Shown: in pieces, positions 1 to 7,921 of the stretch | Position numbering within the stretch: the stretch's first letter is position 1 | Layout of the letters: each line of letters opens with the position of its first letter | DNA from: Actinomycetes bacterium | Lineage (GTDB): Bacteria > Actinomycetota > Humimicrobiia > Humimicrobiales > Humimicrobiaceae | DNA length: 34,455 nt | NCBI GenBank assembly: GCA_022396035.1 | Contig: JAIOXO010000018.1 | Location: forward strand, 1-34,455 | Reading direction: 5' to 3' | Notes under the pieces: model-generated | Seen by the model: only the letters and a program-made list of their open reading frames with translations | What the model was told of the DNA's origin: nothing | The model's database searches: none | Made by a program: the position numbers and the translations under genes

Positions 1-589
1 GCCGGCGTTCCTTACTCATGCCGCTCATGCGGTATCCATCCTCATTTTTAACTTCAAAGTACAGCGTGGTCACGTCATAGAGTAGAAGCGAGAGTGCGCC
101 TTTGTCCATGCTCCTAAAACATGCATCGCTTAAGATACTGCGATAATCATTTTCCCCGGCCTTTTTTAGTGTCCTGTGTATTTTGGAATTTGATGGGGCA
201 TCCAGTCCCAGTTCACTTAAGACACGTATCGTGTCCAACTTAGATGTCGGCTCAATGATACGCGCCAGCACAAGCTGTTTGAAAACCTCGTCCCCAAGAC
301 TACCAAATCCGATATCGTAATATACTTTGGACAGCGCATCCCATAAGACGGCCGAGTATGTGCTCTCCAGCGCCATACCGGTGCCTGCTTTATAGCTGTC
401 GCCAAAATCCATCGACATCTGCCCTTTGCAAATGATATCTCTTGCGACCGCTCTTAGCTCGGCGATCTCTATATCATTGTGAGCGGTTCCGACATGGATA
501 GTCTTTTTCACGCTGCGCCCGTTTTTGAACACTGCCTGTATAACCGTTGCGCCGTTGCGCGCCTTATATTGTTTAATGAAGGCTGACAT
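1..589 (-). CDS. IS1634-family transposase, N-terminal part (cut by window edge)
   Basis: Reading the minus strand from an ATG at 589 gives 196 codons with no stop, running off the left edge. The start reads MSAFIKQYKARNGATVIQAV, as in IS1634/IS4-superfamily N-termini. Near the edge lies LLLYDVTTLYFEVKNEDGYR (about residues 165-184), the family's first catalytic-Asp block (YDVTT-YFE). The remaining DDE residues would lie outside the window. A stop lies 13 codons upstream with only TTG alternatives between, so the ATG is preferred. By eye it is richer in GC-ending codons (GCG, CGC, GAC) than the neighbouring genes, consistent with a recently acquired element. Whether the element is intact cannot be judged here. 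Confidence 0.85.
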   Translation of the reverse strand, partial: MSAFIKQYKARNGATVIQAVFKNGRSVKKTIHVGTAHNDIEIAELRAVARDIICKGQMSMDFGDSYKAGTGMALESTYSAVLWDALSKVYYDIGFGSLGDEVFKQLVLARIIEPTSKLDTIRVLSELGLDAPSNSKIHRTLKKAGENDYRSILSDACFRSMDKGALSLLLYDVTTLYFEVKNEDGYRMSGMSKERR

Positions 590-744
590 GGCTTCATTAT
601 ATAGCGGAATCGTCAATTCAGGTACCAATCAGGAACCACATTTTATGTATTTTTTACAATGAAAAGCCCCATTTAATCAGGTTTTTACAGTTTGAGTACA
701 TGAAAAATCGGATTAAGCGGTCAAGTCAGGGGAAAATGCCTGAA
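590..744. other. Gap between transposase and nikR, should contain one IS end
   Basis: This AT-rich gap lies between the transposase start and the nikR stop. The 5'-side inverted repeat of the insertion element should be here, but the other end is outside the window, so the repeat and any target duplication cannot be identified. I see no clear terminator hairpin and no convincing gene. Confidence 0.4.
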
Positions 745-1161
745 CTAAATGTCTTTGCCCAGAGTAGATTTAGCCAGAGAAGCATGTTTTACCCCTTTTA
801 CAGCCTTAAGTTTTGCCTCCAGCTGATACACCTGCCTCATTTTACCCTTTACTATTATAACCTCCATACACATCCTCTGGTCCATATGGATATGCTGGCT
901 GGATATTATAATTTCCTGGTGATGATGCTGAATATGCACCAGGTTATCCATTAGTTCTTTCTGGTGATGGTCATAAACCATAATAATGGCTCCAGCCACT
1001 ATTTCATTGCTCCTTACCCACTGGTTCTCCACTAATTCTTTTCTCACCAGATCCCTTATAGCCTGGGACCGGTTCTGGTAACCACTGGACTCCAGATACC
1101 GGTCAAACCTTTCCAGCAAATTCTGCTCTATAGATACCCCAAACCTTTTCAGCTTATCCAT
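745..1161 (-). CDS. nikR: Nickel-responsive transcriptional regulator NikR
   Basis: This 138-residue protein has the normal NikR length and two-domain layout. A ribbon-helix-helix DNA-binding domain (about 1-50, with KRFGVSIEQNLLERFD) is followed by an ACT-like nickel-sensing domain with a His-rich stretch (H79-H81), H90-x-H92 and C98, matching the known square-planar Ni ligand pattern H, HxH, C. The family represses nickel uptake genes when nickel is plentiful. A purine-rich ribosome site (AGAGGA) precedes the ATG. It sits downstream of the methyltransferase on the same strand and next to an insertion element; no nickel transporter or hydrogenase gene is in the window, so its targets are elsewhere. 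Confidence 0.93.
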   Translation of the reverse strand: MDKLKRFGVSIEQNLLERFDRYLESSGYQNRSQAIRDLVRKELVENQWVRSNEIVAGAIIMVYDHHQKELMDNLVHIQHHHQEIIISSQHIHMDQRMCMEVIIVKGKMRQVYQLEAKLKAVKGVKHASLAKSTLGKDI

Positions 1162-1180
1162 AATATTCCTCTTATTTTAA

Positions 1181-1936
1181 TTATTTATTTAACATTGCAT
1201 ACAGGCTTATATCCCGGCCATAGTCAAACTCTTTTTTACCCGAAGGCCCCAGCAATCTTATTTTTGAGTACCCCTGGTTACGGGCCATTCTTAAAAAAAG
1301 ATTTTTTTTAAGAGTGCACATCCAGGAACTGTTTACCCCAAACTGGGCCACTTCCTTCTGGGGCCCGATTTCAGTTATTATAAAATCTGCCCTGGTCTTA
1401 ATCCTGCCATATTCAAAGTGTTTCAAAAATATATACTGGTTCTTTCCCTCCATTACCACTTTGGGCTGGTAGTAGCAGTTTTCTTCTATAATGCTCTTAT
1501 TGAAATTTAAAAACTGAAACAGGGCTACCCCTCCCTTTGCCAGCTTATTGCGGCAATGTTTGAGGGCCAGTTTAACCTTCCTGCGGCTTCCCAGAAGGGG
1601 CAGGGTATTACCCAGGCTCATGATTAAACCAAAATCCTGCATATCCATATTGTTTAAATCCTCAAACCCTCCCACTCTTAAACATACATTGCCGGCTTTA
1701 ATAACATTCTTTCTGGCATACTCTATGGTATCCGGCAAGGGGTCAATACCTGTAAGCTGGTCCGCATAACCAGAAAGGGCCTGCAGGTGGTGGGCGGTGC
1801 CGCACCCAATATCCAGTACCCTGCTTACATCATACTCCTCTATTATTCCCGCCAGCAGTTCAACCTCCCTGTCCAGCCTGGCCTTCCAGTTTATCTGGAG
1901 GTCATAGAGCCGTGGGTCATATCTAAAATTCTTCAA
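1181..1936 (-). CDS. Class I SAM-dependent methyltransferase
   Basis: The 251-residue protein carries the SAM-binding glycine motif VLDIGCGTAHHLQALS (about 40-55). A second acidic motif follows (LTGIDPLPDTIEYARKN), then LIMSLGNTLPLL where motif II is expected. These define a Rossmann-fold class I methyltransferase of the Methyltransf_25/11 type. The substrate cannot be told from sequence. The start lies one base after the yhaN-like stop, so it is almost certainly co-transcribed and translationally coupled with the YhaO/YhaN pair; whether it acts with them is unknown. Confidence 0.85.
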   Translation of the reverse strand: MKNFRYDPRLYDLQINWKARLDREVELLAGIIEEYDVSRVLDIGCGTAHHLQALSGYADQLTGIDPLPDTIEYARKNVIKAGNVCLRVGGFEDLNNMDMQDFGLIMSLGNTLPLLGSRRKVKLALKHCRNKLAKGGVALFQFLNFNKSIIEENCYYQPKVVMEGKNQYIFLKHFEYGRIKTRADFIITEIGPQKEVAQFGVNSSWMCTLKKNLFLRMARNQGYSKIRLLGPSGKKEFDYGRDISLYAMLNK

Positions 1937-1937
1937 T

Positions 1938-4241
1938 TTATCTACTTTCTTCCATACAGATCAACTTGTTATCAGAAAATTGCTCCGCTGCCTCTTTTAC
2001 CTCTTCTTTTACTGTAAAATAGATAAAAGACCAGCCTTTTTCAGCCAGCTGGGCCAGTACCTCAAACTGCTGACTGAGCCTGGTTTTATCTGAATAGATA
2101 AAAGCGTCATCCAGTATAAAGAAACAAGGCTCCGGCAGTACTTTCTGGGCCAGGGCAACCCTTATAGCCAGGTATAATTGATCATAGGTCCCCCGGCTTA
2201 ACTGAACCGCATCCAGGATAGACTCATCCCTGTTTACCACTTTTACTCTCTTCTGGGCAGAGTCATAATAGATTCGATTATAGCGCTGTCCGGTAATCTG
2301 TTTAAAATAATCAGATGCAGAAAGAGTGCCGAAAATATCAGAAACCTTTAGCTGTTCTTCGCTACTGATTTGCTCAAAAATTGAAATTGCTTTTACTGCT
2401 ACTTCAAACCGCCTGTCTATATCCTGTATAAATTCTTCCAGAAAAGTCTCTGCCCTTGGAACCTTGGACAGGCTATCCAATTCCAGAATTTGGTCAATAT
2501 CCAGCTGGTTTAACCTCTTTTGAAAATCCCGCAGCCTTTCCTGGTGATCGGATAATTTTTGCCCTATTTGCTCTAACTGCTCCTCCAGCTGCAATAACTG
2601 TTGTTTTTTTTGCTGGTACTGCTCACGGTCTATATCCTGGTCCACCCTGGTAGAGCTGTAATCTTCCGGTCTCCGGTTAAGGGCAAGCTCCTGCATGATT
2701 GGAAGTTTTTTTTCAAGTTCATCCATACTCAAATCCGGGTCAGGCTCCATTCCCAGTTCCTTACCCAGCCATAAATAGATCTGTTTGCCTCTGTGCTGAA
2801 GATCCTTTTTTTCATCCAGGCATTTGGACAGCCCGGTAATATTTTCTGCTCCCACCTGGTTCAAAATATCAGCCATCTCTTGTTTATGATCAGAAATGAG
2901 CTTATTGTTTCTACCTATCTCTTCAATTATTCTCTGCCTCTGCCTGCTTTCCACTTCCAGCTCCTGTTCTAATTTTGTCTTGCTTTCTTCCAAAGATTTT
3001 TTCTCGTCCACAAACCTGCTAACAGACGAAGCCACTTCCTTGAGATCATGGGCCTTAAACCCCAGGTTGGCAAATTCATTTAGTAACCCCTCCACCCTGA
3101 CCTTGTAAGCCCTGAATTTCGACCATCGGTAAAAATAGGGCAAAAAGAAAGCTAAAAACATTACAGAAAAGGACAGGCTTAACCACAGATAAGTTAAATT
3201 TTGGTGCAGGGCCAGCGGTACAATGCTCAAGCCGGCCAGCAACAACAGAGCAAAGGACACCCACATAAGCAGTCTGGCCGGGCTGACCTGCTTCTGCTTC
3301 TGCAGCCCGGTCAACTCCTGTTTTAAATTATCCACCACTGACCATTTATCAGCATACGGCTTAACTTTTCCTTCAACATCTGCTTTTTTACCCTTTATAT
3401 CTGTTATCGCTCTGCCCAGGGCTTCTGCTTCTGAAGAGCTTGCTTTAATACTGGTTTCGGCTGCATCCATTTCAGACTCAAGCTTTATAAGCCGGTTATA
3501 ATCCTCATGGCTGTATTTTTTGTATTGCCGGTAATTTTTAACCAGGTCAGACAATTGCTCAAGATTACCTTCTATCTGTTTAAAATCATTATAGGCAAGC
3601 TGTTTTTCACTATAGGCTACTGCCTGTTTAGCCTGTTTGAGTTCCTCTGACAGTTTTAGCTTTTGAAGTTCCAGCTCATCCAATTCTTCCTCCCGGGCCC
3701 GGGCCATGTAACTATTCAGGTTCCCTGCAAGCTGTTCCGCCCTCTCCCGATTTTCTTTAATATTGCCATACTCTTTACGGTTGGAAAGGCTGCCCTGGTC
3801 TGTAAGCCGGCCATACTGCCTGAACATATCCACCATGCTTTCTATTCTTTCCGTCTGCAGGCCAGTAAGCCGGTCGGTAACCGTCCGATAGTATTCTTCT
3901 TCCAGGTTTATAGTTAAATCACTGTTTCTTATAGCCAGGATATTTCTGGCATCCTGCGGATTTAAGCCCATATGCTGACTCAAACTCTTATCCGTGCCTA
4001 TCTTGAGCTGTTGCCCCTGGTAGTCCTCTATTAACAGGTAACCTTCAGGCATGTGGTCTACCCGGTCTATGTTTTCAAAATCCTTTACAGTTTTACCCAG
4101 CATAAGTTTAAGCATGGCATCTATGGTCAGGGTTTTGCCGGCCTCATTTGGCCCCCATATAATCTGTATTCCCTTGCCTATATCCATATCCTGGCCGCTT
4201 ATGGGGCCATACTGGTTTAATACTATCTTTTTTAAAAACAA
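1938..4241 (-). CDS. yhaN: YhaN-like AAA ATPase with coiled coil and membrane hairpin (Rad50/SbcC-type)
   Basis: A 767-residue SMC/Rad50-like ATPase. From the chosen start the Walker A loop GPNEAGKT is at about 30-37. Long Gln/Glu/Leu-rich coiled coils flank two adjacent hydrophobic segments (about 325-375), a membrane hairpin seen in YhaN rather than SbcC. The C-terminus has the ABC signature-like LSRGTYDQLYLAIRVALA and Walker B FFILDDAF. A TTG at 4241, two bases past the yhaO stop and behind GAGG, gives MFLKKIVLNQYGPISG, the usual family start; a GTG at 4280 would add 13 residues overlapping yhaO. The partner nuclease lies just upstream. The family is thought to act in DNA end processing; its exact role is unsettled. 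Confidence 0.85.
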   Translation of the reverse strand: MFLKKIVLNQYGPISGQDMDIGKGIQIIWGPNEAGKTLTIDAMLKLMLGKTVKDFENIDRVDHMPEGYLLIEDYQGQQLKIGTDKSLSQHMGLNPQDARNILAIRNSDLTINLEEEYYRTVTDRLTGLQTERIESMVDMFRQYGRLTDQGSLSNRKEYGNIKENRERAEQLAGNLNSYMARAREEELDELELQKLKLSEELKQAKQAVAYSEKQLAYNDFKQIEGNLEQLSDLVKNYRQYKKYSHEDYNRLIKLESEMDAAETSIKASSSEAEALGRAITDIKGKKADVEGKVKPYADKWSVVDNLKQELTGLQKQKQVSPARLLMWVSFALLLLAGLSIVPLALHQNLTYLWLSLSFSVMFLAFFLPYFYRWSKFRAYKVRVEGLLNEFANLGFKAHDLKEVASSVSRFVDEKKSLEESKTKLEQELEVESRQRQRIIEEIGRNNKLISDHKQEMADILNQVGAENITGLSKCLDEKKDLQHRGKQIYLWLGKELGMEPDPDLSMDELEKKLPIMQELALNRRPEDYSSTRVDQDIDREQYQQKKQQLLQLEEQLEQIGQKLSDHQERLRDFQKRLNQLDIDQILELDSLSKVPRAETFLEEFIQDIDRRFEVAVKAISIFEQISSEEQLKVSDIFGTLSASDYFKQITGQRYNRIYYDSAQKRVKVVNRDESILDAVQLSRGTYDQLYLAIRVALAQKVLPEPCFFILDDAFIYSDKTRLSQQFEVLAQLAEKGWSFIYFTVKEEVKEAAEQFSDNKLICMEESR

Positions 4242-4243
4242 AC

Positions 4244-5305
4244 CTAATCCATCCTCAATTTGGAGAAATAAAGCCTGCACTGATTATCTATATCTTTTTT
4301 TATCTCCTGACTGAAATCAGCCTTCTCAAGCTTCTGTTTAAAATTAATATAAAGGGGATCCGAAAGCACTTCAGATATATCCCGGTAGGTTAAATCAATA
4401 TCCAGTTTTTCAGAATCATAGCCCTTAATAATATTATCTATTTGTGCTTTGAGTGTTTTCTCCCCCAGAGAAGTAAACCCGTCTATGGCAATGGTTAAAT
4501 GAGCATACCGGCAGTCATGTTCTCCCAGGGACTGCCTCAATTCTTCCATTACCTTATTTTCTATTTCTGGCTGAAATGAAAAATGCAAAGAATCATAATA
4601 TTTGCTGTCAATATAAGCCTGGCTTACCTGCCTGCTGTGGGCAGTATCCAAAATCGCCACTGCCCTTTTCCCCTGCTCTTTTTTGGTTACGGACACCGGG
4701 CTTCCGGGATAGACAAAGGTACACTTTTCTGAGATTTTTTGCACCATAAAACGACTATGGTAATGGCCGGCCAGGATATAATCAAAATCCAGTTCCGATA
4801 ATACCCTGGAACTTACCGGAAGGTATTTCTGGGCTTTTTCTTCCCCCAGGTCTTCCTGCTCTATAAAGGGGGCGTCCAGTGAGCAGTGCATCATCAAAAT
4901 GTTAATTTTATCCGGGCTCCTGCTTTCATTAACCTGGTATAAATACTGATTGAAATCCTGGCGGTAATAAGGTACCGCCACCACTCTTACATGCTCAAAA
5001 TCAATAATCTCAAAAGGCCTGCTATTGGCTACTTTGATATCATTGCCAAAAAACAGATCCCCTTCAAAGGAGCCGTAATCATGGTTGCCCGGAATTAATA
5101 TAACCTTGAATTTAAGGTTGGAAAATTTCTGCCTCAGCTGGGGGCGGTAATAATCGCAGTCTGCCTTGCTATCAAAAAAATCTCCGGCTATCAGCACCGC
5201 ATCTGCCTGTTGCCCGGCGCCCAGCTCCAGTATACGGTCCAAAGCTTCTATCCTCTCCGGATATTTTTGGTTTAAGTGTAAATCTGAACTATGTATTATC
5301 TTCAA
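4244..5305 (-). CDS. yhaO: YhaO-like DNA repair exonuclease (Mre11/SbcD metallophosphoesterase)
   Basis: A calcineurin-like metallophosphoesterase of the SbcD/Mre11 type. The N-terminus has KIIHSSDLHLNQ (metal-binding D and H). AGDFFDS and IPGNHDYGS (GNHD), then MMHCSL and LAGHYHSR, complete the two-metal site. The C-terminal third is the variable capping region. The TTG at 5305 is chosen because it places the SDLH motif at the usual distance and follows the upstream gene's TAA by one base; upstream in-frame TTG/ATG codons would add about 28 residues but lie inside that gene and lack a ribosome site. With the adjacent ATPase it should form a Mre11-Rad50-like nuclease complex. Confidence 0.87.
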   Translation of the reverse strand: MKIIHSSDLHLNQKYPERIEALDRILELGAGQQADAVLIAGDFFDSKADCDYYRPQLRQKFSNLKFKVILIPGNHDYGSFEGDLFFGNDIKVANSRPFEIIDFEHVRVVAVPYYRQDFNQYLYQVNESRSPDKINILMMHCSLDAPFIEQEDLGEEKAQKYLPVSSRVLSELDFDYILAGHYHSRFMVQKISEKCTFVYPGSPVSVTKKEQGKRAVAILDTAHSRQVSQAYIDSKYYDSLHFSFQPEIENKVMEELRQSLGEHDCRYAHLTIAIDGFTSLGEKTLKAQIDNIIKGYDSEKLDIDLTYRDISEVLSDPLYINFKQKLEKADFSQEIKKDIDNQCRLYFSKLRMD

Positions 5306-5306
5306 T

Positions 5307-5714
5307 TTATTCAGAAATGGTAGTTTTAACTTTTTCAGATAAGCAATCATCCAACCAACAGCCATGCCCTGTACAGGTATGTTTTCCAACCGTTTTGCTG
5401 CAGGTAAAAATCCTGCTTCTACTGCCGGAACCTACCTTTTCACCGGCAAACCGGCTTTTTCCTGATTTCCGGTTTATAAAGTTGAAATTCATCCCAGTAT
5501 CCGCTGCCATATTGCCATTAGAATCAGCTGGTGCATTCCAGGGTACATTCATTAAGGGAAAAAATTTCTTTCTACAGGCTACTAAAAAGATGTTGCTAAA
5601 TTCCGGTGCTGTCTCCATGCCGGCCTGTCCCTCCAGTAATTTTAGAGATAAATAACTGCCTACAGGCGCTTTTTCAAAATACTTTGTTATAGTCTCCAGA
5701 TAACTCTCTGGCAT
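5307..5714 (-). CDS. Hypothetical protein upstream of yhaO
   Basis: A 135-residue reading frame that I do not recognise. Its ATG at 5714 is preceded by a strong ribosome site (AGAGAGGA, 4 bases before the start) and its TAA ends one base before the TTG start of yhaO, the layout of a coupled operon gene. The N-terminal half looks folded (SYLETITKYFEKAPVGSYLS). The C-terminal half is Lys/Gly/Ser-rich with four Cys and no obvious motif. An alternative is that yhaO starts further upstream in another frame and this is a shadow, but the ribosome site argues against it. Confidence 0.5.
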   Translation of the reverse strand: MPESYLETITKYFEKAPVGSYLSLKLLEGQAGMETAPEFSNIFLVACRKKFFPLMNVPWNAPADSNGNMAADTGMNFNFINRKSGKSRFAGEKVGSGSRSRIFTCSKTVGKHTCTGHGCWLDDCLSEKVKTTISE

Positions 5715-5727
5715 CTATTCCTCTCTG

Positions 5728-5755
5728 TTTACTTGTATCCATGTTATATTATAAT
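5728..5755 (+). promoter_or_regulatory. Candidate sigma-A promoter for the MetH reactivation-domain gene
   Basis: A perfect -10 hexamer TATAAT lies at 5750-5755, with a weak -35 (TTTACT, 5728-5733) at 16-bp spacing. Initiation near 5762 would give a leader of about 27 bases before the GTG at 5789. The site lies in the 74-base gap between divergent genes. Confidence 0.4.
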
Positions 5756-5788
5756 GGTTAAAAATGCCAAAAAAATTAAGGGGACAAA

Positions 5789-6469
5789 GTGAAAATTTTA
5801 AATAATATAGAACTCAACATCCCGGAAGATGTTGGTAAAGATTTCCTGACCAGGCTAATGGGGGGAAGGCTGAACCAGCTGCTGGAAAACCTGCTGGAAC
5901 AAAAAAGAGCGCAGTGCATACAGGCCATAGAACCAAAAGCTGCTTATCAGCTGTTTAAAATATCCAAAGTTGAGCAGGACTCAGTTTTTTTTGAATCAGG
6001 CAATGTTTTTAACGGACCCAATATCTCCAAGATACTGAAAGGGTCCCGGGCAGCCCTTATATTTATATGCACCCTGGGCAGCAAAGTGGATCAGCTCATA
6101 AAAGAAACCAACAAAACTGGAGACACCCTGTCCACCATAGTAATGGATGCGATTACCACCAGCCTGCTTACTCTTTTGGGGGAACATTTTTCATCTATTG
6201 CCAAACAGGAAGGACTGCAGCAACCAGACTGGGAATCTACCTGTACCTACTCCCCCGGCCAGTATAAATGGACCATTGAAGAGCAAAAAGAAATTTTTAA
6301 AATGGTGGACGGAGAAAAAATAGGAGTTAAACTGAATTCCAGCTTCCTTATGGTTCCCTTTAAATCAATATCCGGGGTTTATGGATTCGGACCCCAGGAC
6401 CAGATAGATAAAACAAAAGTTGCCTGTGAGCTGTGCCCCAGAGAGGACTGCATATCCAGGCGAAATTAA
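5789..6469 (+). CDS. Stand-alone B12-dependent methionine synthase activation-domain protein
   Basis: This 226-residue protein resembles the C-terminal reactivation domain of MetH as a separate protein. The block YSPGQYKWTIEEQKEIF (about 154-170) followed by KIGVKLNSSFLMVPFKSISG matches the conserved SPG-W-EEQ and MxPxKSxSG segments that contact cobalamin and SAM. The tail has C213-x2-C216-x4-C221, a small Cys motif not part of classical MetH. It starts with GTG at 5789 behind AAGGGGA. In anaerobes such proteins are thought to reactivate split MetH or other corrinoid methyltransferases; no corrinoid protein is in the window. It converges on rnfB with a single base between stops. Confidence 0.78.
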   Translation: MKILNNIELNIPEDVGKDFLTRLMGGRLNQLLENLLEQKRAQCIQAIEPKAAYQLFKISKVEQDSVFFESGNVFNGPNISKILKGSRAALIFICTLGSKVDQLIKETNKTGDTLSTIVMDAITTSLLTLLGEHFSSIAKQEGLQQPDWESTCTYSPGQYKWTIEEQKEIFKMVDGEKIGVKLNSSFLMVPFKSISGVYGFGPQDQIDKTKVACELCPREDCISRRN

Positions 6470-6470
6470 T

Positions 6471-7319
6471 TTATTTCTTTAATGCCGGTTTATGGGGCAC
6501 CACATTCTTTAATTCTATCAGACGGTTATGGGGACAGGCTTCTATGCATTCTCCGCACATAATACACTTGGAGAAATCAAATTCAGGTATGCCTTTTTCC
6601 CTGTTCCATATAATTGCGTCATGTTCGCAGGCCTTAAAGCATTTTCGACAGTGCAAACACCCTTCATCGCACCTTTCTCTGCCGGGGATATCCTTTAAGG
6701 ATTCATAGCTGCACCTAAACACTATATTGGAATCAGCAGGAACCAGTTCTATTATCCCTTTAGAACACTGGTTTATACATAAACCGCACCCGGTACATTT
6801 ATCCGGGTCAACTACCGCCACATTCCTTACTTCATCTATGGTGATGGCATCCTGGGGACAAACCACAGCACAATCCCCGAACCCCAGGCAGCCATAAGAG
6901 CATCTCTTAAAACCACCAACCAGGCTGTTGGCTGCGTCACAAGTTTTAATACCCTCATAATCTCCCAGCGGCACGGTAACTCCATAACAGTGTACCACCG
7001 CTTTTTTATTCATCTGTGAAGTATCAATCTCCAGCCCCAGGGCTTCTTCTATACCGGACAGCATGCTCTCATCCTGGAGCACGGTAGCGCAGGGGTTCTT
7101 AGTGATAATATCCTTATCTTCTGCTGCTGCCTGAGCATAAGCAAAACACCCCGGATATCCACAGGCCCCACAGTTATATCCAGGCAGATACTGTGCCACC
7201 TGTTCGGCCCGTTTCAATGATTCAGGCTCCCTGGGAAGCACCTTGTTAACTATAAAAATAAGTATACCGCTAACCAGGCCTATTGCACTTAATATAATTA
7301 CAATCCAAATTACACTCAT
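6471..7319 (-). CDS. rnfB: Rnf complex subunit RnfB, polyferredoxin
   Basis: The 282-residue protein has one N-terminal membrane helix (about 4-26). A 4Fe-4S motif follows, CGACGYPGC (C50, C53, C58) plus C77. Then come several ferredoxin-type clusters: C140/C144/C150/C154, CTGCGLCINQC (175-185), CLHCRKCFKAC (221-231) and CIMCGECIEACP (252-262). In the Rnf complex RnfB takes electrons from reduced ferredoxin at the cytoplasmic face. It is the last gene of rnfCDGEAB, 26 bases after rnfA, and ends head-on against the MetH reactivation-domain gene with no room for a separate terminator. Confidence 0.96.
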   Translation of the reverse strand: MSVIWIVIILSAIGLVSGILIFIVNKVLPREPESLKRAEQVAQYLPGYNCGACGYPGCFAYAQAAAEDKDIITKNPCATVLQDESMLSGIEEALGLEIDTSQMNKKAVVHCYGVTVPLGDYEGIKTCDAANSLVGGFKRCSYGCLGFGDCAVVCPQDAITIDEVRNVAVVDPDKCTGCGLCINQCSKGIIELVPADSNIVFRCSYESLKDIPGRERCDEGCLHCRKCFKACEHDAIIWNREKGIPEFDFSKCIMCGECIEACPHNRLIELKNVVPHKPALKK

Positions 7320-7345
7320 TTTTTAAAAAAACTCCTTATAAAATT

Positions 7346-7921
7346 TTATACCATACCGCTGAATCCCATGAAAGCCATGGCCAGGAGAGCCGCAGTGATG
7401 AAAGCAATGGGCAGCCCCTTCATGGATTCAGGGCTTTCTCCCAGATCCAGTGTCTCCCTGATACCGGACATAATAATCAGAACCAGGCTGAAACCAACTC
7501 CAGCTCCCAGAGAACTTATGGTGCTCTGTAACACATTATAGCTTTCCTGGGAGTTAATCAAAGCTATACCCAGTACAGCACAGTTGGTGGTTATGAGGGG
7601 CAGGTATATACCCAGCGCATTATAAAGGATTATATTGGTTCTCCTTATGGTCAGCTCCACTATCTGAACCAGAGAAGCAATAACCAGGATATAAAGCACA
7701 ATCCTCATAAACTCTACATGGAAAGGTACCAGAAGGTAGTTGTAAATAACAGTAGTAGAAACAGAGGCCAGAAGCATTACAAAAGTAACCGCAATACCCA
7801 TGCTTATGGCATTGGATAACTTTTTGGATACTCCAAAAAACGGACATAACCCTAAAAACTTGGCCAGTACCATGTTGTTAACTATGGCCATAGCTATAAA
7901 AATGGAAAATAAATTATTCAT
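7346..7921 (-). CDS. rnfA: Rnf complex membrane subunit RnfA
   Basis: A 191-residue, six-helix membrane protein. It has the paired cysteines C26 (GLCPFFG) and C114 (TTNCAVLG) which, with the matching pair in RnfE, hold a membrane [2Fe-2S] cluster in Rnf/Nqr structures. Length and topology match RnfA. It overlaps the end of rnfE by 8 bases, showing translational coupling. It provides half of the pseudo-symmetric membrane core through which electrons cross and ion transport is coupled. Confidence 0.96.
   Translation of the reverse strand: MNNLFSIFIAMAIVNNMVLAKFLGLCPFFGVSKKLSNAISMGIAVTFVMLLASVSTTVIYNYLLVPFHVEFMRIVLYILVIASLVQIVELTIRRTNIILYNALGIYLPLITTNCAVLGIALINSQESYNVLQSTISSLGAGVGFSLVLIIMSGIRETLDLGESPESMKGLPIAFITAALLAMAFMGFSGMV

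Noticed and set aside
700-954. Plus-strand open frame of 84 codons opposite nikR
   Set aside because: It lies wholly antisense to a clear NikR gene, has no ribosome site and no family features.
4242-4280. GTG at 4280 as the start of the YhaN-like gene
   Set aside because: It adds 13 residues unlike the family and overlaps yhaO by 37 bases; the TTG at 4241 gives the normal N-terminus and sits two bases past the yhaO stop.
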